Assembly (NCBI GenBank): GCA_030144725.1 | Contig: JASKMD010000013.1 | Span: forward strand, 2,876,322-2,940,321 | DNA length: 64,000 nucleotides | Origin: Haematococcus lacustris | Lineage: Eukaryota > Chlorophyta > Chlorophyceae > Chlamydomonadales > Haematococcaceae | Reading direction: 5' to 3' | Part shown: positions 51,936-64,000 of the stretch, piece after piece | Position numbering within the stretch: the first letter of the stretch is position 1 | Layout: every line of letters starts with the position of its first letter | The notes under the pieces: generated by a model | The model's input: only the letters and a program-made list of their open reading frames with translations | Database searches by the model: none | Told to the model about the DNA's origin: nothing | Position numbers and translations under genes: made by a program

Positions 51936-53029
51936 TGGTCACAAGGTCCATGCTTGACATGCAGGCCACTCACCTCTCACAGGTGCTAGCCAAAAACCGT
52001 GTAGACACCAGACTGAGAAGGAGCTGCAGAAATGCTTGCGCACTCGCTAGCTGCTCTGCGCCCACACTAGCTGCCTGCAAGTGCCACCACCATCGACCCC
52101 CATCAGCTTTTAGGAAGCAGAGGCACCAATCTCAGCTCAGGCAGAGATTTGAGGGCCCTCGCCAAGCAAAGGGGCAGAAAGGCCATACACAAACACAACG
52201 AATCCCTAACCTGCCCGTGCCCGCTGCTCTGGCTAGGGGATCCACCCTGGACCCCCTGCAAGCCATCATGAGCCACTGGGACTTGACCTGCAAACATCCT
52301 GCCCCACTGACTTCTTCAATAAGCCTCCTTAACAATCCTCAACAAGCCTCAGCTGCCCCACCACCCCACACCACATCCTCAGGACTTAACCAGAAGCCAG
52401 CGCCAAGCCCACACACCAATAACAAGAGTATGGGCTGGATAGCCCTACCTGATGCCACTAACCTCCTTCTGCCACTCCTTGACCCGACCCAATTGTACAC
52501 CTGAAAGATGGACCAAGCATCAGGGCACAAACAACCTCGGCCAACAGATGTTGAGTCAGATGGTAAGGTATAGGGAGAAGATTAACAAGGTCTTTGGCTG
52601 GCAGACTACCAGCACCACTCCTATTTATGTCTGTGGCACATGCCAACACCCATACCGGTGCCTCCTCAACTGAAACTGCGCCAAGCCAGAGACCAGGCTG
52701 TAATGACAACACGGAATGGGGATGCCCCTCATGCGCACCATTACCCCCACTTGAGAAGGAGGCGCGCAGAGGCACCGCTGACAAGTCCATGGGAGGTCCA
52801 CCGGAGGCCTTAACCACCCTTCAACATTTTTGCGACAATGAGGAGTACAGGACAATACATAAGACAGGTCCATCAAAGGTCCCATGGAGAGGCAGGGGTG
52901 CTAGCACAGAGCTCTCAACCACCCTTCAGCACCACAAAGACTTCTGAACGGTGAGTAGTACACAAAGGAGGACAAAACCAAGCAGCACGCACACATAGTC
53001 ACATGCAAAGATGGCTACATTGACAACAC
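51936..53029 (+). other. Retroelement-associated region with a doubtful ORF
   Basis: An open frame covers 51848-52504 (218 residues, Ser/Pro/His-rich) and another 52594-52947; neither shows a domain. They sit between retroelement pieces and are probably parts of a decayed element. A partial duplication (AACCACCCTTCA at about 52812 and 52917) is visible. Confidence 0.35.
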
Positions 53030-55560
53030 CCTGTCGTGACAAAGCATGCGCAACATTGCAAGGGGTAAATGGCACTCCACCCACGGGCGACCCGCCACGC
53101 TCAAACAATCAGTTTTGATGTCCTCCCTACCACCCCGCAGCTCGACATATGCCTGACTGGCAAATGTGAAGTGAGTCTGCGGCTCGCTTGCCTCTACCCT
53201 CGCCAACAAACCTCAGCCCTGACAAGAACCCTGCCCCAACCAACCACACGTCAGGTCGTAGCCGTCTACAACTCAGATTGTACAGTCCACAAGAGGGCCC
53301 AAACACTACAGCCAGCTGTGCCACAGAGCTTGCCAGCCTCTAAGCAAGGCATGGCAAAGCAGTCAATGATGCCGCACACACAGCACCCACACCACTGGTC
53401 CATGTCATAAGACAACAAGTAGAGATGACCAAGGAGAGCTACACCCATCTTAACACAACAACACTCCCCTCGTAGCGGGAGGGATGCTGGCCAGCTGCAC
53501 TGTCTTTGTGCAAGACAGGGAGATGGACTCTTTGAGGGGCGAGATACACCAAGTTGGAGGCCAAGATTGATAAAATGGACGCCAAAGTCGATACTGTGGA
53601 GACCTCAATGATGAAGGTCCTTCATCATTGAGCTCTCCACAGTGTCAATCTTGACATCCACTTTGTCAATCTTGGCCCCTAACTTGCTGATATCGCCCCT
53701 CAAAGAGCCCATCCTCCTGTGATAAGCTTCTCTCCAAGTGAGCACTCACAACCAAAGCAACAAGCGCTAGATCTGCATCACCAACTTCCTCACCCCCAAA
53801 ACTCCCTCCACCCTCAGTGCTACCACGCTCAACACCAAACACCACAATCAACACACCACCCACAACCGCACTCTAGCCCTAGCCTACACCCACCTCAACA
53901 GCCTCACTATTGGCACACTCAACGCGCAGGGCCTCTGTACAAAGAGGCACAGGCATTGGTTTGCGACTACAACCCTAACATTTTGGTACACACAGAGACC
54001 ACGATAGGGAGGAAGAGCAAAATCACCCCAAGATGGTTTCAAACAATGCTATGAAACTGCACTTGGTGGCACAGCCACCATCACATCACCGTCGTCTTTG
54101 CCGTTTAGTGCTCTATAGCTATGGCAACCCTGTAGGTTGGAGCTGAAGCACATCTAGGTATATTCAAGAGACTCATCACAGACATCCTCAGACCCACAAA
54201 GCCTGCAACCCACACATTCCACACCAACCATCCTAATAGGCACCTACTGGCCATCGAGACATAGCGGAGATGCTACGTCAACCCGACGCACCATCCAAGC
54301 CACTTAAGCAACACTCATGACCACACACAACAAACACCTCCGTTTGATGATGGGAGGCATGGCTGCCACCAAGCGGCCCAAAGATAAAAACAACTATGCC
54401 ACCTACCCACGAGACGAGGCTTACAATGCCCCTTGACACTCGCATGATCTGCAGGCAATGAAAGAGGAAGACACACAAGCAACACACAGGCAATGGAGGG
54501 AGGCTGACGACGCAGGTCAGTCTAGGACTAGGAAACAAGAGCATTCTACAGCCAACAGGCCAACGCCATGCCATTACAGCCCTACACAATGACAGGACTG
54601 GTGTGTACGATTAAAAGTGCCAGACCTGGAAGGCAGCTGAGCAAGGAGCTAGAAGAGGGCTCCTCCCCCTAAGCCACCCCCCACCCCTCACCCTGCCAAA
54701 GTACTAGGAACATACCAGGATCTGGCACCTACAAGACACTTCCCCTTACTAAACACACACCCCACATGGCCCTTACCCCCACCCTTCCCTCCTAACACCA
54801 ACGGGATCTGACACCAGCAGGAGCGGCACCCACCTTTGACTAAAGGTTAGGGGCTAGAAGCCTAGGACGTACACCAATGGCAGCTGCACCACAAGAACAG
54901 GAGCAAGTCACCGCACCCAAGCAGGCATGTACGACCCCTGAGGGTTACAGCAACAACAACCCATCGACCCCAGTGGTGAGGGGCTCACAAACATACTAGG
55001 GGCTGGCACTTGCAGGAAACTACCCCTCAATACCCCTACCCCCCACATAACCCTCCCCCCTACCCTTCCCACCCCCGACACAAGCTGGAGCGGCACCCAA
55101 GCTGGAGCGGCAAAGGTTGGGGATGGGAAGCCTTTTACATACACCGTTGGCAGCTGCACCACAGCCACATGAACAATCCACTGCATAGGAGCAGGCATCT
55201 ATGACCCCAAGGGATACAATAACACCAAAACCACCAACCTCATGGGTGAAGGGCCCACCAACACCATGACGAGGGCCGAGCTTGCAGCCTTCAAGGCGGC
55301 ACTAGACCAGGGGCGCACACGCATCGCCATTGACAGCCTTACCGCCATGTTTCAGATTAGGATGGCAGTCCTCCAACCCATGCATCTCCACCTGCACTGG
55401 CACAAGGACACCCTTACCGCCATAGTGCAAGCCATCAAAGTCAGCCCCTACCAAAACACTGTGGAACAAGGTAGCAACACACAATGGCATCATGGGCAAC
55501 GGATATGCCGACCACAGCTAAAGTAGCAGCACAGCAGGATTACCACGATGTTTCAACCCT
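53030..55560 (+). pseudogene. Non-LTR retrotransposon remnant 2 (endonuclease and RNase H parts)
   Basis: At 53900-54054 the frame LTIGTLNAQGL, then after a shift LYKEAQALVCDYNPNILVHT and ET, is the start of the APE-type endonuclease of LINE elements. HAITALHNDRTGVYD at about 54567 matches the pre-RT region seen at 47.9 kb. Reverse transcriptase is missing. At 55242-55490 NTMTRAELAAFKAALDQG, IAIDSLTAMFQIR and LHLHWHKDTLTAIVQAI form an RNase H domain (TRAELAA and the DSL aspartate kept). The gene is riddled with stops and shifts. The RNase H suggests an element of the I/RandI-like kind, an inference only. Confidence 0.7.
53520..53716. repeat. Snap-back hairpin with about 95-bp arms, copy 1
   Basis: The left arm (from GATGGACTCTTTGAGGGGCG) and the right arm (ending CGCCCCTCAAAGAGCCCATC) are inverted copies with about 85-90% identity by eye and almost no loop: the centre is ATGATGAAGGTCCTTCATCAT at about 53612. 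As protein, the arm encodes a heptad-like GAKIDKVDAKIDTVE segment. Confidence 0.9.
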
Positions 55561-55689
55561 AGGCTGCAAGGATTCCTACAATGACACCCACTGGCTGCAA
55601 AACCCTGAGCGGGAGGACCACCCCAAAGCCACTAGGAGACCAAACGAGCAGCCTCAAAACCCACATGCACACCGGGCATAAGCTAGGAC

Positions 55690-56600
55690 TGGCTAACCAA
55701 GTCTTCATCTACTCCCAATTCATTGCCTGGCCAACAGGCCTCGCAGCAGGAGGGTTGCTGGCCAGCTGCACCGTCTTCATGCAAGATAGGAAGATGGACT
55801 CCTTGAGGGGCGAGATACACCAAGTTGGAAGCCAAGATCGACAAAGTGACCACCAAGATTGACGCCGTGGCGACCTCAACGATGAAGGACCTTCATCATT
55901 GAGGTCTCCACAGTGTCAATCTTAGCATCCACTTTGTCAATCTTGGCCCCTAACTTGCTGATATCGCCCCTCAAAAAGTCAATCCTCCTGTGGTAAGCTT
56001 CTTTGTGCGCAGTCATGACCAAAGCAACAAGCGCTAGATCTGCATCACCAACTAGCTCACCCCAAAGACTCCCCAAAGAGACACGACGATGTAGAACTAG
56101 TTGGCGAGGAGTACCCTGAGAAAAACGAGATCACCCCACGATGCTGCAAACAATGCTATGAGACTAGAACTGGTGGCACAGCCACCAACGCATCACCGTG
56201 ATCCTTGCTATTGAGCGCTCTATGGTTGTGGTAACCCTATATGCTGTATCTAAAGCATGCACATCTAGGCCCATCTTTAAGACTCATCATAGACACCCTG
56301 CAACACACAGAGTCACCAACTATTCTAATATGCACCTACTGACCATCAGGGCATAACGAAGATGCTACGTCCGCCCAATGCATCTTAGCAACATATCTGA
56401 CAACGCACAACTTGCACCTCCCCCTATTGATAGGATACATGAATGCCACCTGACGGCCCAAAGACAGAAGCAGGAACGCAACCTACCCGCAAGATGAGGC
56501 TTCCAGTGCCTTCCCGCACTGCTCACTGCCCACTAAGGGGCCTGCCATCACCCTTATGGCACACTAGCTAAGCAACTACTTCTGGCGTGATGGGGCCAGC
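55690..56600 (+). pseudogene. Non-LTR retrotransposon remnant 3
   Basis: Repeats, with internal deletions, sequence found at 53460-54260: GGGAGGGATGCTGGCCAGCT-like start, the hairpin, CAAGCGCTAGATCTGCATCA, and the GGTGGCACAGCCACCA segment. No intact reading frame. Confidence 0.7.
55790..55990. repeat. Snap-back hairpin, copy 2
   Basis: Same inverted repeat as at 53520-53716, 2.27 kb downstream in the same orientation; centre at about 55885 (ATGAAGGACCTTCAT). Confidence 0.9.
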
Positions 56601-57044
56601 ATCACGCCACAACAACGGTGCACGCAGTTGGCATTGGACTCAGCGATAGGCTGCACTGCTACGAGCAAACTCGCCACGCACCGCCACAACGTAGCCGACC
56701 GTGCTGTCTTCCGAGCCGTGCAGGAAACCTTGTTACCTTGTACACGATCTACAAGAGGACAATAAAAACAGCTTCACCAATCACAGGCAAGCTAACACGC
56801 CGAAACCTGCGCGGCGCGCTTGAGATAGATCCCACGACTGACGGCTTAGCCAGCGGTGTCAGCCATTGAGAATAAGGGTCAGGCTGAACAGCGGAGGAAC
56901 GATAGCATTTCGGGCGTGAAGTGAGAAGTGAGAAAGGTAGAACAGGCGAGAGCGCCTTGGCCACCTGCGATGCGTACCGCTCGGGATGGGAAGTGCTGAT
57001 CGATCCAGATGGTCGAGGTGTGCTGATCAATACAGAACCCTAGG
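56601..57044. other. Upstream region of the S28 carboxypeptidase gene
   Basis: No gene recognised. Presumed promoter and 5' untranslated region; no clear TATA box. Confidence 0.4.
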
Positions 57045-60000
57045 ATGCCGTCGCGCACAGTCCTGCCGCTGCTCCTCCTGCTCGCGGGCGCCACTGCTGG
57101 ACTACGATCACAGTCCAGGCGTCCGCGCTTCCGCAGCCCGCTGCATCGGCAGGTCGCAGCGTCCAGCCTAAACACTGAGCTGCTGGCGCAGTGCGAGCAG
57201 CGGTTTCGCAATGCGACACTGGATCATTTCAATTGGTGCGGGCCAGTCGGTAGCAGCTTCATCCAGGGTTGCTTGAGTCGTCACCACACCATATCTTGCC
57301 TTCTTAGGGACTGTTCGCATAGACTGAGCAGGAGTCCCTGCCCTACTGAGCACCAGGCCTCATGTACATCACATGCCCCACTTTCCAGCTCACCCGCTGG
57401 TCACATCCTCCCACTCACATCTCATCAACAATGGGGTTGACTGCTCCCTCCTGTTTGTTCAGGCTGGTCAGGGGTTCAACTCCTGGCCTGGCCGGTTCTG
57501 GCTGCAGGGGCCCTGGCGACCTGAACGCCACCACCTACAGCCAGCGCTACTTTGTGTGTGGGGAGCAGCGGCAGCCCAGCGCCAATGGCCTGCCTGGCCC
57601 CATCTTCCTGTGAGCTGCATGTCGGCAGGGTGGAGGCAGCGCAGCCCAGAGCTGCCCCAGCCCTCAGCTGCGGCTGCCCACTGGCCCTGGCAAGGCACTA
57701 CAAGGAACACCCAGCCAGATCAGGCTCCAGCTGCACTGCTGCAGGCATTGCCTCAGCCACACTTGCTGATGCTGCTGCCTCTGTCTGATGCCTCTGTCTA
57801 ATGTCCTGCTCCAGCACTACACAAGAAGATAAGGGCAGCAGGGGTAGCGGAGCCAGCAGCTGTATTGACCCGTTGGTATGCCATGCGGTCCCCTGCCCTG
57901 CCCACCTGTGTGGCTGGACACAGCCTTGACTAGCGGGGGGGGCGCTGACCAGGGGGCTGCATGGGAGGGCTGTCAAGGAGGGCACAAGGGGGTATGCAGG
58001 GTGGGGCTCAGGGGCCAGTGTGGAGGGGTGGAGCGGAGGGAGGAGTCAGAAGGGGTCTGCACCCGCTGTCGCTGCCTTCACCCTGGGCGTTGCCTAAACA
58101 GGTACCTGGGCAACGAGGCAGACGTGACGCTGTACCTCAACAACACTGGCCTGATGTGGGAAAATGCAGCGGCCTTCTACGCCCTGCTGGTGTTTGCTGA
58201 ACATAGGTGGGTGGGTGGCAGGCAGGGAGGTAGGGAGAGGGGTGAGATGGGAGGGCAGGCACTAGAGGAGGCATCAGCCAAAGCATCAGCCAAGGTACAG
58301 CCAAGGCATCAGCCAAGACGCACAAAGTGTGGGTGATGCTGCTGCTACTGCTGCTGCTGCTGTTCAGGTACTATGGGAAGTCAGTGCCTTACGGCGGTCA
58401 GGTGCGGCGGCACATGCGCTACCTGTCAGCAGAGCAGGCCATGGCAGACTATGCTGAGCTGGTGGCGGAGCTGAAGCAGGAGTTCAACGCACCAGAGGCA
58501 CCTGTCATCGGTGAGGCAGGGCAGGCGTGGCAGGGCAGAGCCATGGCCTTGGCAGTCAGAGGGGGCGGCAGCAGGGGTCTAAGGGTAGCAGCGGTGTCTA
58601 TGCATGCACAAGACTGGCAGCTCTCACATTGCCCAGTTCCCTCCTGACCCCACCCCTCCACCCCTCCTCCTGCCACCCACCCCTCTCCCTGCCCTCCACG
58701 CCTCTGCCCGCTACCCCTCCCAACACAGCCCTGCTGCTGCCCCCTCTTCCCCTCCTTGCCCTTCTACCCTACCCTGCTCTGCTCCCCCTACCCTGATGCT
58801 GGCCCCACCCCTGCTGCTCCTCCTCCCTCTCCTGAGCCCACTGCCCTCCTCCCCACCCCTTCCCCCTGCAGCTTTTGGTGGCTCTTATGGTGGCATGCTG
58901 GCTGCATGGATGCGCATGAAGTACCCCCATGTGGTGGATGGCGCCATTGCCGGCTCCGCCCCCATCTGGACCTTTGAGGGGGATGTGAGTCTCACCAGGG
59001 TCAGGCAGACGGGCTAGGCAGGCGGTCTGGCATGGAGGAAAGCTATGCAAGCATGCAGTGTGGCCTGCTGCTGCCTGGCTGCAGACCCCTGCCTATGACT
59101 CGCTGTCCTTCTCAAAGGGGGTCACCCATGACGCCTCCTCCTCAGGGGGGGCGCCCAGGGCCTGTGCAGGCAACGTGAGAGCTGGGTGGAAGCTGCTGGA
59201 CAGCCTGGGCGCAACACAGGAGGGTGAGCCGCGCCAGAGCCTGCGCCCTGCCGCCTGGGCGGCACCCTGCACCACCACCCTCAAGCTTGCCTGTCCATCA
59301 GCTGCCTGCCCTGACGGCTGCAACCAACTTGCCTAGTAGGTTTACTTGAACGCTATATGTAGTGTTCGCTATGAATTGCCATGCTTCAGAGGTAGCCTTG
59401 CGCTACGAAAAGCGAGCTTTGACTTACGATTGACTTTCTGACTGTTGGTTGCGGTCGACCTTTTGACTCAAGCCCTGACCTAAGCCAGGTAAGGGAAGGG
59501 TGTACCACTGGGCCGTGTGCGTATAAGCTATAAAGCATGATACTCAGTGATACTGCAGCTGACTGCATCCGCCTGCCCCTCCTCCCCTCCTCCTCAATAC
59601 CCCAGCGGTCTCCAACCGCCTGCCCTTGCCGGTCACCTTGCCTTGCCTCACCTGCAGGCCGCACCCGCATCTCCGCTGCCATGCGGCTGTGCCCTGACTC
59701 CAGCCTGAACTCCACTGACGATGTGCTGGGTCTCAAGTACTGGCTGGCCTCAGCTTGGGACTACATGGCCATGGGCAATTTCCCATACCCCTCAGGGTGC
59801 GGGCCTCACGCCTGCTGCTGCTGCCACTGCTGCCACTGCTGCTGCCACTGGAACTGCTGCTGCCACTGGCACTGGCACTGCTGCTGCCGCTGGTGGCACA
59901 CCTGTTGTAAGCAGCATTGGTATCGTGAAGGGCAGATGCGGGGCAGTGTCCGCCGCTGACCTGACAGTTGCTGTGGTGTGTGTGTGTGTGTGCGCAGCTA

Positions 60001-62337
60001 CATCCTGAACGGCCATGGCCAGCTGCCCGCCTACCCAGTCAGGGTGGCCTGCTCGCTAGGCCTGCATCACTACACCCCCTCCAGCGCCCAACTACTGGAA
60101 GGTCAGGGCGGCAGGGGCGGCAGGGGCAGCAGGGCGTTGTTCCTGAGCTTATGTGTAGATGTGAGGCGAGAGGGTGTAGCTTCCCTGGCCCAGCCATGGC
60201 CCTGTCTGCTTTGCAGCTGCCTGCCCTCCCGCCGGCTTGGGCACCTCAGCTGTTGCTGGCCTGCCCTGGCCTGCCCTGCCCCACCCTGCCCAGGCATGGC
60301 GCAGGCGGCTGGCATGTACTACAACTACAGTGGGAGCCTCAGTTGCCTGAACTGGAATCAGGTGTGACCGCATGGCATGCAAGCTTGCCAACTTCTGCCC
60401 AAGCAATCAGAATCACACCCATCCTCATGGTCCTTGTCAGCAGCACCACCACTGCTTCTGCCTATCAGAGCAGCATACGCACCCAGTGATGTAAGATGGC
60501 TCACACCATGCTCACTCCTTCACTCTCTCACTGTTACTCTCTTAGCACATGTCATGGGGCGTTATCAATGCTTGATCCTTGTAGGCCTGTCCTGCCTGCA
60601 GCCTGCAGCAGCTTGGGCTCTTTGTGGGGCGTGAATGTTGCAGCACAACTAACCACGCCGCCACTGCTGCTGCTGCTGCTGCTGCTGCTGCCGCCTGATG
60701 GGCGCAGGGTGCCAACAGCGACAGTGACGAAGACGCAGACTTCTGGGATTACCAGGTGCAGGTCCAGGCCACCCTGCTGCTGCTGCTGCCCCACCCTACT
60801 GCTGTGCCATGCCCCTGCTTCTAGAGGCTTCACACCTTGAAGCTGGGGTTCACACGACATGCTGCATGCATGCTTGCATGCAGTTCTGCACTGAGATGTT
60901 TGGGCCCTCTGCCAGAGATGGAGGTGGGGCTGGGCAGCAATGAGGGCGGTTGAGCCTGTGACCAATGTGCTTTCAGATGTTGGCGTGTCTTTTGAGTGGC
61001 TGGTGATCACACATTGGGTCACCTCACACATTGGTTCATCATCATGTCATCAAGCACGCCTTAGGCACACCATGGATGAGTCCCCATGTGGCCATGCCAT
61101 GCCCCATGTGGCCATGCCCCACGCCCCATGCTCAATACACCACAAAGCCTTATGCACAATGCCTTATGTGGCAATATCCTATGTGGCCATGCCCTATGCG
61201 GCCACGATCCTCGTGACAATATCCCATGTGGCAATATCGTATGTGGCCATGCCCCATGTGATGGTGTCTCATGTTGCCCTGGCGCATGGGCCCACATTGT
61301 GCAGTGCATGACATGTTCTGGGAGGAGGTGTGGGACGGGGACGCCGCAGCAGAGGGCTGCCAGCTGCAGTGGGGAGTGAGTCCACGCCGCACCTGGGCGG
61401 TCACTGAGTGGGGCGGGCACAACATAGGTGGGTGGCGGCTGGGGTGGGGCGGAAAGGCTGGGCTGGAGTGTAGTGCTTGAGGTAGCGTAGTCATCACCAT
61501 CACCATCATCATCAGTGGTGGGTGTGGCAGTCTGGATTGCTGAACACAGATTGACCTGCTGCCTGCTGCAGTCCTGCTTGGATCGTTTCCTGTGTCGTCT
61601 ACATCCTTGGCCTGACCAGTGACTGACCTGATGGTGAGTGTAGACACGCTGAGCGGTTGCTTCTGCTGCGCCCCGGTGCTGTCCCTCTCCGCAGGCTCAG
61701 CCTCCAACATCGCGTTCAGCAACGGCCTGCTTGACCCCTGGCACGGTGGCGGTGTGCTGCACAACATCAGCCACAGCCTGGTGGCCATCATCATCCCGGA
61801 GGTGAGGGGCGGCAGGACGCATGTGCTGCCAGGCCATAGCTGGGCCAGTAGGCGGTTAGGTTGGTTGGAGGGCTGGGCCAGGGGGTCTGGCCTGGTAGCT
61901 AAGGGGGCCTCTAGGGCAGCTCTAGGACGGCCCATGCTCCTTGTGGCTGCTGTAAGCAGTGTTGCTGCTGCTGCTGTTCCCTGCCCTGCTCTATCAGCCT
62001 CAACGACCTCTACTTTGGTGTGATCAGGGTGGTTTGGACCTTGCTTCCGTTTCTGTGGGATGGCCAAATCCACCCCATACCCACCATCATTACATGACAG
62101 CCATCGCCTGACTGACCCCACACGGGCTTGCCTGCTGTGCTGCCGCCCCCCCAGGGTGCCCACCACATCGACCTCATGTTCTCCCACCCCCTCGACCCGC
62201 CCAGCGTCATCCATGCGCGCCAGATGGAGTGCAGCCTGATCCGGCAATGGGTGGCGCAGGCACAAGCACGCAGCAAGGGGCGCAAGCAAAGGCAGCCTGG
62301 CTGGCAGCTGGCCCCAGAGGGTGGGGCCTGGTCGTAG
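57045..62337 (+). CDS. Family S28 serine carboxypeptidase (lysosomal Pro-X carboxypeptidase/DPP2-like), complete, 14 exons
   Basis: Exons: 57045-57235, 57508-57609, 58102-58206, 58368-58510, 58872-58984, 59085-59223, 59658-59796, 59998-60101, 60294-60361, 60708-60755, 60884-60923, 61305-61427, 61695-61801, 62155-62337; all GT-AG and in phase, 534 residues. [20 protein letters not shown] is a signal peptide. [73 protein letters not shown] (nucleophile Ser185), [25 protein letters not shown] (Asp452) and [16 protein letters not shown] (His) are the family signatures and the full catalytic triad. It cleaves after proline at peptide ends in lysosome/vacuole-like compartments or outside the cell. 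Length fits the family (about 450-520), with a basic C-terminal tail added. NATL, NATT and NNTG are possible N-glycosylation sites. Confidence 0.94.
61076..61278 (+). repeat. Degenerate CCATGTGGCNATGCC repeats in an intron
   Basis: About a dozen imperfect units of CCCATGTGGCCATGCC/CTATGTGGCAATATC type in the intron before exon 12 of the S28 gene; many units are self-complementary around GGCCATGCC. Confidence 0.8.
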
Positions 62338-62723
62338 CAGTGCGCTCAAGCCAACAGCCGCTAAGGGAGAAGCAGACAAGGGCGGCAAGACAGGATGCTG
62401 GAGCAAGGGGAGTTGCGTGTCACGTCCGTGCCCTGACCATTGCGGCAGCCACGAAGGAGCACGCCAGGACTGCGCAGCAGGGAAAGCATGCGGGCCTCCA
62501 TCGCCATGCAGCTGCACCAGGGCGCATGCTTGTCCGTGGCTCTGACCTCGAGCTATGCTGCACCCCGACAGGGTGGTGTGATGTTGTCGCTGGCTTGGCT
62601 GTCTTGGCTGTACAGTGCATGCTTAGCCCTCCCACCACTGAACAGGCCACACCCGTGCACCAGCTGCACCAGTAGAGGAATGCTCGGCGGACCATTGTGA
62701 GTGCACCCACACAAAGCAGCGCC

Positions 62724-62728
62724 TGTAA
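62724..62728 (+). terminator. TGTAA polyadenylation signal candidate (S28 gene)
   Basis: First clear TGTAA after the stop codon, 387 bp downstream; that would make a fairly long 3' untranslated region. Confidence 0.4.
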
Positions 62729-64000
62729 TGATCAAGCTGCAGGGGGGGCTACCGCTTTGTGTGTGGTTCCCTACCGGCCCCACCGCCCCTCCCGCCCTCC
62801 GCTCCCGCCCTACTCCATGTCGTACGAAACCACAAGCACCATCAAGCATGGCGTGTGTACTGTGTTCATGGCTGGTACGGTGCTGTTACACACTCATGCT
62901 GGTACATACACATCACCTGAGCAGGACCCATGCGTGCATGGACTACTGCCACTGCTGCCACATGCAAGAGGACCTGCATGTTTGCCCTGCACCAGCTCTA
63001 TCATAACTTGCACGAACTAGCCATGCACCTCTCGCAAAGCTTGCACCCATGTGGCTTGACATGCAACCTTCCACACAATCCAGGGCATAAACGAACATCA
63101 TAATGAAATGCAGTTGATCCTGTATTTTGCATACACCTCAGATATCACCAGGTAGGGTTCACTAGTGCGGTCAGCACCAACATGATGCACGGCAGGGCTT
63201 TTGCCTCACCGCCTGACACGTGCCCTGTGAGGTCATGCATCCCACTCACAAATAGCTACTGGCGGATTACATTCACGCCACAGAATTGCGAGGCGGAAGT
63301 GCGGATTGACTTGACAAATGCTTGCCACACACTAAAACGATGCCATTCTGGAATGCTGTGCAGCGGTGCTGTGCACAAGAAAACATGCAGCTACAAGACA
63401 GAGAGCTGGATCGTGTAGCATCACGTGACCCACCAAGCGTGCAAAAGCAATCGTACAAGCACCTTACCATAATGGGTGCATCATGGATGCAAGGCCGTGC
63501 ATGCCCTGCCCTTGCCACCCTCGCCGGTCTTATGGCTAGGCAATGCAAGGAAGACCTAGCCATAGACTAGGTTAGTCTGCTTCAGCAAGCGCCGTACAAT
63601 TGGCTGACACTCCCCACATCTAAATGCACGAAGTTGACTTACCAATACCTCTCCTGATTAGGCTACTGTCACGTCACTTCATCGCCCGTGGCAGGGATAA
63701 GACGCCACACCGCACTTCCCTTGTATCTCGCGGCTGCCACTGCACTGTACTCTCACCGTTGCCAACTCGACTTGATACGCGCGGCCGTCGCTTAGTCAGC
63801 CCGGATGCATAGCCATCGCTGCAGCCAGGACCTGGCGGGGCGAGGGCGACCTGCGGGTACGGCTGGCGGTACGGCGGGTGTCGCTGCGGTCAAGCTCGCT
63901 GGAGCTCTCTGCGGCTGCAGGCCAATAGACGGAACCCGCTCGCCTCCCAACCAAACAGCCGAGTGCTCGGAGTCTCTCGCTGGCGGTGGTGGGGTCACTG
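62729..64000. other. Right-end region without recognised gene
   Basis: Short overlapping ORFs only. A minus-strand open frame at 63792-63998 may be the start of a gene lying outside the window; nothing in it is recognisable. Confidence 0.4.

Overview
The window is nuclear DNA of a green alga, most likely a chlamydomonadalean chlorophyte and possibly Haematococcus lacustris. I see GC-rich, intron-dense genes, GT-AG introns with YAG acceptors and a few GC-AG introns, CAG/CTG runs and hexamer arrays inside introns, TGTAA polyadenylation signals, an alanine/SPP-rich extracellular protein, and chlorophyte-type repeats. The species guess rests on recall of how the repeated TnpB/Fanzor-like family looks in that alga; no database was searched.

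Four genes can be rebuilt exon by exon with consistent splice phases. From left to right: (1) a LanC-like (LANCL/GCL) protein on the minus strand, 33-9732, 10 exons, 508 residues, with a 2.8-kb minisatellite of 31-bp units in its first intron; (2) a plant-type glutamate decarboxylase on the plus strand, 13466-22798, 15 exons, with a 1.3-kb GGGCGA array in one intron and a His-rich tail; (3) a plastid ClpR3-like subunit on the plus strand, 23358-29720, 11 exons, catalytically inactive and with a long acidic C-terminal extension; (4) a family S28 serine carboxypeptidase (PRCP-like) on the plus strand, 57045-62337, 14 exons, with signal peptide and Ser-Asp-His triad. A GNAT N-acetyltransferase (minus, 29775-32600) converges on the ClpR3 gene with 54 bp between stop codons.

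Three further genes are partly resolved: a 3.4-kb Ser/Pro-rich exon (minus, 34273-37651), an extracellular Ala-rich/SPP-repeat protein (minus, 42022-43849), and a hypothetical plus-strand exon near 10.0-10.3 kb that shares a short divergent promoter region with the LanC-like gene.

Mobile DNA dominates 39-57 kb. A TnpB/Fanzor-like RuvC nuclease gene, broken by nonsense and frameshift changes, lies at 39.4-41.1 kb. A nearly identical partial copy at 45.3-46.0 kb runs into a 500-N gap. A C-terminal scrap of a second such family is at 32.8-33.1 kb. From about 47.9 to 56.6 kb there are several decayed non-LTR retrotransposon pieces (endonuclease, reverse-transcriptase and RNase H fragments) with two snap-back hairpins, and in their midst a roughly 2-kb stretch rich in palindromes, including a 201-bp foldback element.

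The single-copy genes are unrelated housekeeping or metabolic functions; I see no operon-like or cluster logic. The most unusual content is the TnpB/Fanzor-like family, the odd C-terminal extensions of the ClpR3 and glutamate decarboxylase proteins, and the large arrays inside introns.
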